Shown here: piece by piece, positions 9,901-21,042 of the stretch
Numbering within the stretch: position 1 is the stretch's first letter
How the letters are laid out: each line of letters starts with the position of its first letter
Assembly (NCBI GenBank): GCA_029298735.1
Contig: JANSLP010000175.1
Span: forward strand, 1 to 64,000
Reading direction: 5' to 3'
Origin: Ophiostoma sp. CBS 140.51
Taxonomy: Eukaryota; Ascomycota; Sordariomycetes; Ophiostomatales; Ophiostomataceae
Length of the DNA stretch: 64,000 nucleotides
The notes under the pieces: generated by a model
The model's input: only the letters and a program-made list of their open reading frames with translations
Databases searched by the model: none
What the model was told of the DNA's origin: nothing
Made by a program: the position numbers and the translations under genes

Positions 9901-12900
9901 GCCCGACCAGAAAAAAAAATGGCTTTCGATGCAGAGAAATATTGGACAACGGCAAATCCTACAGTGATCTTTCTACCTCTCAACGCCCTCCAAAAACGCC
10001 ATAAGCTGAGCTTACATGCAAAATATTGGCTTGTCCTATCCAGAAATGGGCATTCAAAGTTTGTTGTCATCCGTTCTCTGTTCTCTATAAATTTTCTGCC
10101 AATCAACTGCGAGCCGTGACGACGGCGTGCAGAACAAAGACGGGCTGAGCGGCCGACCGCCGACGAGTCGACCATTCGACCATTGAACACGATGAGAGAA
10201 GAGGGTGCAACGTTGGGCGTACAATGCCGACCGTTCAGCCCGTTGTACCTTTTTCTTCTTCTCTTCTGAGGCCCTCTCGTCATCTATCGGCCACTGAGAG
10301 CTGCGGATGCCCGCCACGCCTTTTATGGTGGCCTTCATCACGAGGAAAGCTACTGCAGCTGCAGCCTTCTATTTTGTGTGTTTCTGCAGCTACCGAGTGG
10401 GGTGGTAAGTTTGAGTGGCCGGAACGTCAGGAACAGCTTCTCAGCCTGCAGATGCCCAGCCTACTCTCCAGCTGCAAGCAGCCCATCCCCGTTGCCGATT
10501 CGCTGTGATGCGCTCTCCTTTTGTCTCTTTTGGTCGTTGGGCCTGCATCGATACGAGAATTGAAAGACCTACTCACAACTAGAAGAACCAGAAGGAACGA
10601 CAACTGGACATGCGCGCTTCTGGCCCACTGAGGCGTTCTGGGAGCCTTCTCAGTGGTCGGACAAGAAGGACACAAAAAAGAGGTGACAATTGGCGATTGG
10701 ACAATTGTGGTGACATGATGTGACAAATTGACAAAAGCAGAGGAGAGGCGCCTCAGAATGCACTGGGCAACAGCCTGCGAAAAGCAATAAAAGAAACGCC
10801 ACCAACAACCAGCAACCAGCAACCAAAACACGGGATGGCTTGACTCTCGGATGAAATCAAATCTTGTCAATTGGGAGGATATGAAAGAAATCGAGCGACA
10901 CAGTGTTCCTCGTAAACAGCGACATCGACGCAAGGGAGAATAAAGGCTGGTGAGCTGGACCAGCTAAGTAGGCAAAATGGCGATCGATATCGACACTGAC
11001 ACCTGAACGATGTGAAAAAGAAAGTAAACAGCGTCAATAGCGCCCAGCTGCTGTCGTTTTGTCCTCACTCGCCTTTCTGCACGGCTCCGCTCTTTCTCGG
11101 CGAGAAGTAGCGAAAAGTCAACTTGTTTTCAGCTAGGCGTTCTCGTATTGACAGTAAAAAAACACGCTCTCGCTTCGATTTAGGTTTGTCTGTGCGTGAG
11201 AGACATGCATAGACAGAGATCTCCACAGCACATCCTCAGCGCATCACAGCGCAACACAACAGCAGAGCATCTCCACTGCACCAGGCCACAATGACGACAA
11301 TTTGCTGGGAGAAGGAAGGAAGAAGGCAGGAAATACGCCAAGATGCACAAAAAGCAGGGTGAAGGATGAACCAAGAGGATGGGCCAGGATCGAGATGGAA
11401 GAAGGGCCAGCAGACGAGAAGACGAGAAGATGAGATGAGAGGTTGAAAATAAAAAAGACTCTGCATTAGACAAGCAACCCAACGCCTGCAGGCTGCTGGA
11501 GAAACTGCCCACAGAATCGCAAATACGAAATTTCTGGAGCATCCTCTCAACAGAAACAGCAGCTCACCACGATCCACAGTGATTGCGTCCACGAGGGATG
11601 GGAAAGCAGGTTGGATGGGTGAAAGAACAATTGAAGGGATCTAAACAAACGTCTAACAAGCATCGCACACATCCACGATGACTAAATCGACCCCAAAGCC
11701 CGGCATCGACTCCCGGAAGGATGGTGTCTTTTCTAATTCTTCCATAACTCGTATTCCTGGTCCTTTCAGACAGTATCTAACAGAAGGCGAAGGACTTGCA
11801 TGAGTTGTTTTCCAGCCATCGATGTTTGTGAAGAGTTACGTCGTTGACTGTTTGTAAATACCCAATCCCTTCTCAATGGCTCTTGAAGTGCACCTTCACG
11901 TCCGAGATGTCATTGGTGCCTGTCAAATACACAGAGTTCTGCACAAGTACTTGCACACCGACCAGTGAGCTGATGTTTCTATGCCCACTCTTACGCACTG
12001 CACCTAATCCTCTAGGTCGACTTTTGTACGGTTGTTGCCTCAGTTTGTTTCCTGCAGGACCATCCAGAAACGGCCACAACAACCAAGTAATCCTTCTCAG
12101 CTGAAAGCCCAAGAAGGAAAGGTTTGGTCTTAACGGGGTTGATGCCGTGGCGGTCCGTTCTCACAGAACGGCCCAGACCCCTGTTGTCCATTGTTGCCGC
12201 CTTGCTTCTCTTTACCTCAACTCGTTTATTTTCATATCTACTGCAGAGAGATTTGAAGAAGAAACCACTGTCAAGACATTTGATTGTGGTTGACGTTGTT
12301 GGCAGTCTTTATTAATTCTATGTGACGTCACTTTTACTGGCGTAAAACGAGCAGTGAAACCCTCCGGAGAATTAACGAAATAAATGAATCAACACACGAC
12401 TTTTTGTACTCCAACAGCTTCCCCATACTTACACAACAATACGCCATACACGCACACGGACGGCACAGCATAAACCGTCATTAATTTCGGCAGGGCTTGC
12501 CAAAAGCTTTGACGGTCTCGGCCGGGCCCCTTCCTGTTTTTTGCATATCATACAAACACGCCTTACCCTTCCCCCCCTCACGAAAGCCAATACGCCACAT
12601 AAACAAGCAACGACGATAGTTTGTATCTACTGCATATGCATATTGCTCATCACATCCGTCCCCCACGCATAGTAGTCGCTCACTGAGAAAGATATGTTTG
12701 TTTTTAAAGACGATTGATATGCCCAAAAGGCCAAGCTGACCTGCACTTGCAGTTGTCAACTTGGTGGTGTTATGAACAAATGCATTAATCCAAGGCCAGT
12801 CGACAAGGTAGGGCCGACAAAACAAGTCAAGGTAATGTGATGAGAAGAGTGACCAAACAACCCAAAAGCGCCACATGGTTGGGCCTCACCTGTTTTGTCA

Positions 12901-13828
12901 TCTCCCCCGTGCTCTCTATGACTTTTCATACACACCGCTCCCTTGTGACGCCTCGTTTGGGCAAGCCACCGCCCAAAAACGACAACGGCGCCCACGGCGC
13001 CCATGGGCGAAAGCCCACGACTTGCCGCATCCAGAGGTTGCTGGTGTAAAAGCCCGCATCGACGCCATGGCGCTCAAGATATACCCCAGAGAGTATTGGA
13101 ATCGCTGCACGCCCGGACGCTCGTAGATCAGCTTCTTTAAAGACACTTGCCTTCTCCGCATTTAAGATGTTCGAAGCCTAAAGATGCCCTTTGATGCTTT
13201 CTGCTATTATTTTTCGATATGAAGCGGTGACGCCCGTCGAGTGGGAGGTTAAAAGCTAATAGACTCAATGCCTGCAGCACGGACATTCAAGAGGGGGCAA
13301 GAGGGATCCGACGGAGCCGAAAATGCAATCGAGGAGTACAGAATAGTAAAGGGGAAGATGTGATTAAGAAAGGTCTAGATAGTGAGAGCTAATATGCGTT
13401 TGTTTACTCCTGTGCACGTTTGTCAACTTTGTCAACTAAGGTTATTTTGCATCGCGATTGCAAAGTGGAAGAATAAAAGGCTAAGATAAAAACGACGTGT
13501 TTGCCAAACTGAGGCATTGAATATCACGGCAGTAGACAACATGGTTGATAACTAGAAAATAGAGATGAATTGTTTGTGTGTTTTTGTGTAAACCGAGAAC
13601 TCCAATATATCGTACCTCCCACCCTTTTTTTTGTGTCCCACAAAGATATCAACCCATCGTACAGACAAGAAACCAAATTAACAATTGAAAACCATGCACT
13701 ATGACATTTAGTGTAACAAAAAGAAAAAAAAGAAAAAAATCAAAACAAAGTACACCAATTAAGAGAGCACCAAATTACCCAATATGTATGTGAGTACTCC
13801 ATATGCGAGAGTGTGAACTTGCTTGCGT
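6987..13828. other. 6.8 kb gene-poor stretch
   Basis: This lies between the start of the secreted repeat protein (transcribed leftward) and the stop of SWR1 (also leftward). The first few hundred bases are the promoter of the repeat protein. Elsewhere the open frames are short, cross no recognisable motif and lack coding-like composition. I found no tRNA, 5S rRNA or transposon open frame by eye. A short tandem of GGCCACTG units lies near 8440-8463. Long non-coding transcripts or a broken gene cannot be excluded. Confidence 0.4.
7232..7247. promoter_or_regulatory. inverted repeat upstream of the repeat-protein gene
   Basis: ATACCTC and GAGGTAT form perfect 7-bp arms around AA, about 245 bp upstream of the start codon of the secreted repeat protein. 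On the minus strand it overlaps a TATAAGAG sequence. Between this site and the gene the minus strand is strongly pyrimidine-rich (about 7080-7210). It may be a dimer-binding operator or simply part of the core promoter. Confidence 0.3.
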
Positions 13829-16800
13829 CTACCGCTTCCGCGTATCCTTGCCGCGCCTCTTCTTGCTCTTCTTACGGTCCTTGGGCAGCTCAAGCGCCGT
13901 ACCCTCGAGCATAATGCCCATCCATCCCATCATGTAATCATCGACGGTATGCATCACGCCGCCCCATGCATTGTGTTCGACGGGGGCCGCCTGAACTTCG
14001 GTAGCAGAGATCGGGTCGAACAGACCAAGGCCCGACCGAGTAGGGTCAAGTGGTGTACCCTGGCGAGTGCTGGACACACCCGATGTAGGAACAGGCGTGC
14101 CGGCCGACGTGGTTGCTGTTGCCGCGGCTGCAGCAGCGCCTGCCGGTTTCTCCGAGAAGTCGGCATCGTCCTGCAGAATTTCCTTTTCGGCCAGTCGTGC
14201 AGCTGCCACATCCTCTGTATCTTCGGCTTGTTCGAGAACTCTGCCCGCCGTGCGCGGGTCGAGGGCACCGACTCCGGGACCGGCGTCGTTGTTGACACCA
14301 CCCAGGACGCGGTCCATGGCCGCATTGGCGGCGACATTGCTCTCGTGGAACCGGCCAATGATGCCGTCCGTGGTGTCGTTTTGGACCTCGAGCGTAGCGC
14401 CGTCCTCCAAAGCATGGTCGACGACATCGCCCGCCATGTCCTTGACGGACATTTTGTTGAAGTAGTCGGTGGTGAACTCGCCCTCTTGGATGACGACATC
14501 GTCCAACATTTGTTTCTGGCTAGCTTTGCGCAAAATGTTGGCCTCAATGGTGTGTTCGCTAATAAGGCGGTAAATGTGCACGTCGCGCGTCTGGCCGATA
14601 CGGTGGCACCGGTCCTGGCACTGCTTGTCCATGGCCGGGTTCCAGTCTTGGTCGTAAAAGATGACGGTGTCGGCGCCTGTGAGGTTGATGCCCAGACCAC
14701 CGGAACGGGTCGACAGGATGAAGCACAAGATGCGGTTGTCGTGGTTGAAGCGGTCCGTCAAAATCTGGCGCTGTTCGATGCGTGTGGCGCCGTCCAGACG
14801 CAAATACTTGTGCCCGTGGATGTTGAGGAACTGCTCGAGAATGTCGAGGACCTTTGTCATTTGCGTAAAGATGAGGGCACGGTGGCCACCGGCCTGCAGG
14901 CGCCGCAACAAACGGTCGAGTGCCTGCAGTTTGCCGCAGTCATACTGGAGCAGCCGCTTGTCGGGGAACTGAATGGTCAAACGCATGCGGGCCTCATGCC
15001 ACGGGTCTCGTGGCGGCTGGCGCTCCATGAAGGGGAGGCGTTTGATAGGTGCAGACAAAACGAGGTCCTCCTCGGTGAACGCGGCGACACCACGTTGACC
15101 GAGAATGACAGAGTTCATGTCGCAGGTGACGACGGCAGGCGTGACGCAGGCAAACTTGGTGATGAGCATCTCCATGGCAGATGACCGGCGCTCGAGCGGC
15201 TGAACGGCATTGTGAAGCAGGAACGAGTCGCTCTCAAACCAGGCCATGATCTGGGCAGGCACACGAGGCCGGGGCTTGAAGGGGCGGCTTTGCACGTCGA
15301 GCGTCAACATATCCAGCAGAGACTGGCCGTAGACGGGTCGCTGCTGACGCCGGAGGGCGTTGACGTAGGCGCCGTGCTGTAGCTCCTCATAGCGGCGCCA
15401 GCGGACGGCGTTCTCAAGGTAAGCGAGGTTGGACTGGACCGTAGAGGCATCAAGATCCGGGTATGGCTGAGGCAAGCGCGTACGCTGGGCTTCTTTGAGG
15501 TCGGACAAGATACGGTTCGAGGCGAGCTGGTTGATGCGCGATGCGACGCCGGCCGACAAGCTTGTCTCGTGCAGCGTGGGCACGAGGTTGAGGAAGTTGA
15601 GGCTGACCTTCTCTAGGAGAGTCTGGGCGGTGTCGCGGGGGGGCACAAAAGCACGGCGCACAATTTGTTCGGTGGCCGTCTCGTAGAGAGCGGGGATGGA
15701 GCGCGGCATGCGGAAGGACGTCATAATGGGTCGGTCGACGAAGAGGTCGGGGTGGTTGCAGACCTTACGGAGCTGCATGAGACAGTTGATGATGGACAGG
15801 TAGTTGCCCGACGACAGGGTAGCACGGGTGTCGCTGCGGGCTAGGAAGCCATCGTACAGTTCGCGCTGCCGTTTGGAGAGACGGCACAGCTCGACGTGCT
15901 CATACTTGGCAGGCATTTGCTTCTCCACGTCGGCCTTGAGACGACGCAACAGGTAAGGCCGAAGGACCTTGTGCAGCTTGGAGATGATGGCACGTGCTTC
16001 CTCATCCATTTCTTCGCGACCGCTCTCGAGAATCTGGGATTCGGGCTTGTGGAACCAGTCGTGGAACTCGGACAGATCGGCGAAACCGCCCATGCCGTTC
16101 TCGGGTGGCATCAAGAAGAAGAGTAGCGACCAGAGTTCGGTGAGGTTGTTCTGAAGCGGTGTGCCTGTCAACAGAAGACGAGCCTGTGTGTTGAAGCCAA
16201 GCAGTGACTGCCAGCGCTGCGACTTGAAGTTCTTGATGTTGTGGGCCTCGTCGAGAATCATGTAATGCCAGCGGCGCCGCTTGAAGACCTGCTGGTCCTG
16301 CACGACGATCTGGTACGACGTGATGCAGACATTCCAAATGTCATTGTTGTTCCAGCCAATACGCTTGCGCTTGCGCTCCTCTTGCGAACCGTAGTAGGTC
16401 AAGATCTTGAAGGCCGGGCACCACTTCTTAAACTCCATCTCCCAGTTGAGGATGACACTGGTGGGCACAATGACCAGATGTGGACCCCAAACTTCGTGGT
16501 GGCAGGCCAGGTGAGCGAGCAGGGCAATGGTCTGGATGGTCTTTCCGAGACCCATCTCGTCGGCGAGGATGCCGTTGGTGCGGTTGGCGTAGAGGCCGGC
16601 CAGCCAGTCTAGGCCGTAGTGTTGGTACTCACGTAGGTTGCCGCGGAGCAGGAACGGGATCTCGGTCTTGGGTGTGGCTCCAGTGGTCGTGGGAGCGAGT
16701 GAAACGCTGCGGCTGACGGACACTTCCTTAGTGGTTGTGCCGGGAGCGTTATCGTCGGTTCTGTCGATATCGATAACGTCGGCCTCGTCATCGGCTTTGG

Positions 16801-19570
16801 TCGACTTGGTGGTCTCGGCTTCTGCTGTAGCATCGACGATAGCGTCGGCATCGGTTGACATGGGCGTGTCGAGGTCGGAAGGCTTGGTGTCGAGCGTGCG
16901 TGGTGACTGGCTGCGCTCGACGCTGACAGCAGTCGTGACGGCGTCAGTCTCTGGGCTGGCGACAGTCTTGTCCTCGTCGGTAGGTGGCGCGACGCAGGCA
17001 TCAAGGCTGGGAACGACGGCGGGCTCGTCGTCTTTTTTGTCTTGTTGGACCTCGGGTTCGGCAGCCGGTGCAGGGTCGACGGCGTCTGTCTTGTCTGCCT
17101 CTGCCTTCTTGGTATCAGTTGCCGCCTCCTCGTAGTCTGATTCTGGCATGTTGACCATAGCAACATCGTCGTCGTCGTTAAACTCGTCGACATTGTCAGT
17201 GGACGGTGCAGCCGGGGTCTTGCTGTCTTCTTCGCCATTTGTGTGGCCGTTGGTGAGAGGCGCAGAGGTCTCTTCCGCTGTTGTGGCTGGAACGCCCTTG
17301 CCTTCTGATGAGGCCTCGGGCATTTGCGGTTCATCAACATCCTCTTCCTTGATGGCCGTGGGTTCCGTCTTTAGCTTCTTGAGCTCAGACTTTCCAAACA
17401 GCATGCCCAGAAGACCGCCTGCCTGCTCGTCATCCTCCGACCCAGTCTCATCGTCGCCGTCGGAGCCATCCGCAGCGTCGCTGTCGTCATCGTCATCATC
17501 ATCGTCGCTGTCCATCTCGGATGAGCCAAGATCGTCGTCCATGTCGACGGACTCGTCGCTAGTATCGTCTTTGTTGTCATTGGTAGGATTGGGTGTGTCG
17601 GCAGCTGCTTTTGAGTCGTCGCCGTCGTCGGCTGTGGCCTTGTCGGAGAGATCGAGAGCAGGTAGATTGGCATACTTTTGCCGGAGTTGTTCTTGCGTGA
17701 GACCTTCATCGGATGTCGCCGCATCTTCCTTCCCCTTTGTAGCGTCGCCAGTTTTGTCCTCCTCTTCACCTTCATCGTCGTCCGAAGAGGACATGTTGCT
17801 CTCGTCATCCTCGTCCCCGTCCAAGCTAGAGCCGTCTGCGTCGTGGAGTTCCGAGAAAGACTCAAGCTCATCATCGTTAAGGTCGTCGTCATCGTCGAGC
17901 ATGTCCTCGTCCTCGTCCTCGCCTGACAGGGCCTCCGAGTCTTGTTGTGTACGCCGTGCCTGCAGCTTCTGCTCGGACATGGCCACAGCCTCTTGCAGGG
18001 CCGCCTTGACACGCCGCTGCTCTTCGGCCTCCCACTCCCGCACGCGCCGCCGGTTGATCTCCAGGCGCACATTCTCCCACGTACCAAACATGGCCTTCAT
18101 CACAATGCGGTACCGGCCAATCCACATGGCACGGGCCTCGGCCTCGATCTGCTCGGCCGATTTGGGTTGGCGTCGAATCCACTCGTCGCGACAGGCTTCG
18201 GCCAGACGCTTGGCGGCGGCGCGGTGCCGCTGCTGTTCCATGCCCATGAGCTTTCGGAAGTTGGCCACAGCCTTGACCATGTGGTCGTTGTGGGCCCACT
18301 GGCGGGGCGGTTCCTCGTTGGCTTCGGGTTCGAACGCTATGCAGCGCGGTGCCGTCAGAATGCCGCCCTCTTCGGTCTCGCGCTCGATGCGGGCAATGAT
18401 GACGGCGTCGCTGGCGGCCATTTCGTCCGTCATGCGGGGGTCGTCCTCGGAAGCGAACTGACCACCCTCTTCGACAGGGATGGTCTCGGCGACGGTAAAG
18501 TATTCTGGGAGGGTGGGTGCAAGACGGGGACGGATCTTGGTCTGGTCGGGGTGCACGATGGGGATGGTGAGGGTGCGTGTGCGTAGACGGATGCGGGGGG
18601 TGGTGCGCGTGGGCATCTCGAGCGCCGCGGCGTCGCGGGAGGGACGGGCATTTCTGCTGGACCGTGAGGGTTGTGTGCGTGTGCCAGCAGCACTAGAAGG
18701 TGTGCTTCGTGTCGTCGGAGAGGGAGAGGATCGTCGTGCGGCTCGGGAGGAGGTTCGTGGCTCGACAGCGCGGCGGGAGGATTGCTGTCGAGAAGTAGAG
18801 GAGGAGGATGGAGTATGTTGCGATGGTTGGGATCGAGAAGAAGAGGAGGCTGCGGCACGTGTCGTGGTAGAAAGGCGTCGAGAGGCTGCTGCTCCGGAGG
18901 AAGAGGGAGAGGCAGCATGTTGAGAAGAGGAAGAACCCGCGGTGTGTCGTGTCGCGTGCCCGTTGGCGGTGGATGATGAAGGAGGGCTGGTCTGATGAGA
19001 CTGCACAGCTCTGCGAGTGATGCGCTTGTCTCCCGTCCGCAGCTCAAGCGGCACCGTGTTGATACGGCCCGACTTGCGGCGGCCGCCCTCGTTAAAGGTG
19101 GTCACACCCTCGGCACCGACCGTCTTCCATGGCGGCGAGATGGGCTTCGGCTTGCGTCCCCCTCCTCCTTCTTTTCCGTTGGAAGCTGGCGGGGGCGGTG
19201 TCGAGGCGCGTGTCCTTTGGCGTTTGGCAGGGCGTTCATCGCCGTTGGTGTCGGGCGTGTCTTTAGCATCCTCCGAGTCCTTAGCCGGGCCGTTGTCGTT
19301 GCCGTGTCCATTGGTCAAGGGTGAGGTCGACGTGCCGTTGGCTGATCCATTTTGTTGCCCATTTGTTTTTATATTTTTGCCTTTTGAGCTTGGGGGCGTG
19401 CTGGCTCGCTTTGCTGGTGCCGGCGTCTCCGGCGCGCCCGACAGCGACAGCTCGTCGTCCGAGGGTACTGAGCTTAAGTCGTCGAGTGGGCTGTCGTCGC
19501 TGTCGTCGAATCTGATGGGCGGGCGGTCGGGGAGCGTCGCAGTCGGGCCCGGCGACGCGGTCTCCTTCAT
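13829..19570 (-). CDS. SWR1: SWR1 chromatin-remodelling ATPase
   Basis: Catalytic subunit of the SWR1 complex, which exchanges H2A for H2A.Z in nucleosomes. The 1913-residue protein starts at the ATG at 19570, the first in frame. It has a disordered Ser/Pro-rich N-terminus, an HSA helix region at about 423-523 (WAHNDHMVKAVANF), a long acidic stretch at about 555-700, then the first helicase lobe: LRGNLREYQHYGLDWLAGLY at about 975, Walker A DEMGLGKT near 1005, DEAH near 1107. A long insert typical of the SWR1/INO80 group separates it from the second lobe at about 1540-1660, which holds SGGLGINLTGADTV and HRIGQTRDV. The C-terminus is Lys/Arg-rich. No intron is needed. The HSA-plus-split-ATPase layout separates it from ISWI and SNF2; INO80 is less likely given the sequence around EYQHYGLDWL. 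It shares an 870-bp divergent promoter region with the complex I gene. Confidence 0.93.
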   Translation of the reverse strand: MKETASPGPTATLPDRPPIRFDDSDDSPLDDLSSVPSDDELSLSGAPETPAPAKRASTPPSSKGKNIKTNGQQNGSANGTSTSPLTNGHGNDNGPAKDSEDAKDTPDTNGDERPAKRQRTRASTPPPPASNGKEGGGGRKPKPISPPWKTVGAEGVTTFNEGGRRKSGRINTVPLELRTGDKRITRRAVQSHQTSPPSSSTANGHATRHTAGSSSSQHAASPSSSGAAASRRLSTTTRAAASSSSRSQPSQHTPSSSSTSRQQSSRRAVEPRTSSRAARRSSPSPTTRSTPSSAAGTRTQPSRSSRNARPSRDAAALEMPTRTTPRIRLRTRTLTIPIVHPDQTKIRPRLAPTLPEYFTVAETIPVEEGGQFASEDDPRMTDEMAASDAVIIARIERETEEGGILTAPRCIAFEPEANEEPPRQWAHNDHMVKAVANFRKLMGMEQQRHRAAAKRLAEACRDEWIRRQPKSAEQIEAEARAMWIGRYRIVMKAMFGTWENVRLEINRRRVREWEAEEQRRVKAALQEAVAMSEQKLQARRTQQDSEALSGEDEDEDMLDDDDDLNDDELESFSELHDADGSSLDGDEDDESNMSSSDDDEGEEEDKTGDATKGKEDAATSDEGLTQEQLRQKYANLPALDLSDKATADDGDDSKAAADTPNPTNDNKDDTSDESVDMDDDLGSSEMDSDDDDDDDDSDAADGSDGDDETGSEDDEQAGGLLGMLFGKSELKKLKTEPTAIKEEDVDEPQMPEASSEGKGVPATTAEETSAPLTNGHTNGEEDSKTPAAPSTDNVDEFNDDDDVAMVNMPESDYEEAATDTKKAEADKTDAVDPAPAAEPEVQQDKKDDEPAVVPSLDACVAPPTDEDKTVASPETDAVTTAVSVERSQSPRTLDTKPSDLDTPMSTDADAIVDATAEAETTKSTKADDEADVIDIDRTDDNAPGTTTKEVSVSRSVSLAPTTTGATPKTEIPFLLRGNLREYQHYGLDWLAGLYANRTNGILADEMGLGKTIQTIALLAHLACHHEVWGPHLVIVPTSVILNWEMEFKKWCPAFKILTYYGSQEERKRKRIGWNNNDIWNVCITSYQIVVQDQQVFKRRRWHYMILDEAHNIKNFKSQRWQSLLGFNTQARLLLTGTPLQNNLTELWSLLFFLMPPENGMGGFADLSEFHDWFHKPESQILESGREEMDEEARAIISKLHKVLRPYLLRRLKADVEKQMPAKYEHVELCRLSKRQRELYDGFLARSDTRATLSSGNYLSIINCLMQLRKVCNHPDLFVDRPIMTSFRMPRSIPALYETATEQIVRRAFVPPRDTAQTLLEKVSLNFLNLVPTLHETSLSAGVASRINQLASNRILSDLKEAQRTRLPQPYPDLDASTVQSNLAYLENAVRWRRYEELQHGAYVNALRRQQRPVYGQSLLDMLTLDVQSRPFKPRPRVPAQIMAWFESDSFLLHNAVQPLERRSSAMEMLITKFACVTPAVVTCDMNSVILGQRGVAAFTEEDLVLSAPIKRLPFMERQPPRDPWHEARMRLTIQFPDKRLLQYDCGKLQALDRLLRRLQAGGHRALIFTQMTKVLDILEQFLNIHGHKYLRLDGATRIEQRQILTDRFNHDNRILCFILSTRSGGLGINLTGADTVIFYDQDWNPAMDKQCQDRCHRIGQTRDVHIYRLISEHTIEANILRKASQKQMLDDVVIQEGEFTTDYFNKMSVKDMAGDVVDHALEDGATLEVQNDTTDGIIGRFHESNVAANAAMDRVLGGVNNDAGPGVGALDPRTAGRVLEQAEDTEDVAAARLAEKEILQDDADFSEKPAGAAAAAATATTSAGTPVPTSGVSSTRQGTPLDPTRSGLGLFDPISATEVQAAPVEHNAWGGVMHTVDDYMMGWMGIMLEGTALELPKDRKKSKKRRGKDTRKR

Positions 19571-20337
19571 CGTTGAAAAGGGGGCCGAGCCGGAGCGAGG
19601 TACCGGGATCTCGGCCAAAAAAGCATCGATGGCGGTAAAAGGGGGGTCTCTGGAAAGCTAGGATGCCATGGAGTCTTGGGTCGAGATCGGAGCGTTGCCG
19701 TGACGTTGGGTGGATGCCGACGCGCGAAAACGTTGGAAAATCGAGGTGCGTCTGCCAAAAAATCCGAAGCTCGAAAAAAACGCCAGAACGGCACGAGATG
19801 CAGGTCACCAGTGACTTTCGGGTCGAACTTTTGGGCAGGTGCGGCGTGTGTGCTTTGCCTGCTGCAAAAACACATTCCTTGGCTCTTTCCTTGCGAGTTT
19901 GGGCGAATTTGCACCAAAAAGTGTGAAAAGTGACCCAGAAGTGCCACCAAAAATACCACTAACACAAATTATTGCAGGGGGGGCTACACGTAAATTTGCC
20001 GCTGTGCGAAAGCGCGTTGGGGCATGGCTTTTGGAGTTTAGGAGGGGCGACCGAGCTGTCCTGATGCCTGAAGCGTGAGGCAACGATGAGCTAAGCAAAG
20101 AGTGGGACCATGCTGCTATGGCTGCTGACATAATGAGAGAAAACAGCTCGCCCAATAGTGTTGGCGCCAAATTTCTCAGGCAGGAATTTCGACGTGCACG
20201 GACCACTAAGGCCGTCCAAACACCGCAGAGGAATAGCCGATGACCGTGGAGCAAAGAAAACGCAGCATCACGGCTCTGTTTCGACCTGTAGAGCTTCACA
20301 TATCAACGACCAGCCAATTCGATCCCAGCGTTTGAAG
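19571..20337. other. divergent promoter region between SWR1 and the complex I gene
   Basis: About 770 bp between two divergently transcribed housekeeping genes. No TATA box stands out. An unspliced leader for the complex I gene likely begins within the last 200 bases. No other gene is seen. Confidence 0.4.
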
Positions 20338-20441
20338 GTAGGTACCCCTCGAGAAAACTTTGTGCAGGTTAATTGGCCTTCGACGACCAAGGCCAACCAC
20401 CTGAATCGACCTCGCTGCTAACCTCATGTCCTCGTTACCAG
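20338..20441 (+). other. probable 5' UTR intron ending at the start codon
   Basis: The donor GTAGGT at 20338 and the branch site GCTAAC near 20417-20422 are followed by the acceptor TTACCAG ending at 20441. The start codon ATG of the complex I gene is the next base. The length is 104 nt. Splicing here would remove the upstream ATG at 20425. Confidence 0.55.
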
Positions 20442-21042
20442 ATGCTGTCTCATCGAATTGTTCGGGCGACGCCCATGCGCGCGGCCGCCCTCGCCGCCGC
20501 ACGGCGGTCTCTTGTTCCTCTGCAGCAGCAGCGCACCTTCATCCCCGAATCCATCAACGGCCGCCGCGTCATCGACGAAAAGTACCCGGACACGCCGCAC
20601 CTGACCGAGGCCGAGGACCCGCTGCAGAACGGCGGTTTCGTCATGCCCGCCCCCGTCAAGCGCCAGTTCCGCGACCCTCACGGCGACTGGTGGGACAAGC
20701 AGGAGCGCCGCAACTACGGCGAGCCCGTCCACGAGGACTACGACCAGCTCGGCATGTTCACGCCCTACGAGTACACCTGGACGACCACCGGCAAGGGTCT
20801 GGCGCAGATTGGCATGTTCATTGCTGCTTTCCTGACGGTCGTCTACACCGTCAAGCAGACGTACCCGGACCGCGTCACGGTCCCACGGACGTTTGAGGGC
20901 GGTCTGGAGAGAGAGCTGGGCGGCCCCGGTGCTGTGCGGGTAAGTGCACCATCCCACGTTGCAGCGTGATATATATGAGATTGACATTGACTAACGACGA
21001 CAGGCACGGAGTCCCGAGGATGAGGAGGCTGAGGAGGCATAA
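20442..21042 (+). CDS. NADH:ubiquinone oxidoreductase NDUFB8-type (about 20 kDa) subunit
   Basis: Accessory subunit of respiratory complex I, located in the membrane arm in the mitochondrial inner membrane. The coding exons are 20442-20939 and 21004-21042, giving 178 residues; the 64-nt intron has GTAAGT, CTAAC and CAG. Residues 1-30 are Arg/Ala-rich, a mitochondrial targeting peptide. The conserved core reads RQFRDPHGDWWDKQERRNYG, then EDYDQLGMFTPYEYTW, then a single membrane helix (LAQIGMFIAAFLTVVYTV), followed by FEGGLERELGG. The match to the fungal 20.1-kDa (NDUFB8/ASHI-like) family is from memory but is close over most of the length. The acidic tail EDEEAEEA is encoded by the last exon. 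Confidence 0.88.

Noticed and set aside
13823..15184. 453-codon plus-strand open frame
   Set aside because: Antisense to the conserved second helicase lobe and C-terminus of SWR1.
17148..18461. 437-codon plus-strand open frame, Ser-rich
   Set aside because: Antisense to the acidic and HSA parts of SWR1; Ser runs are Asp/Glu codons read backwards.
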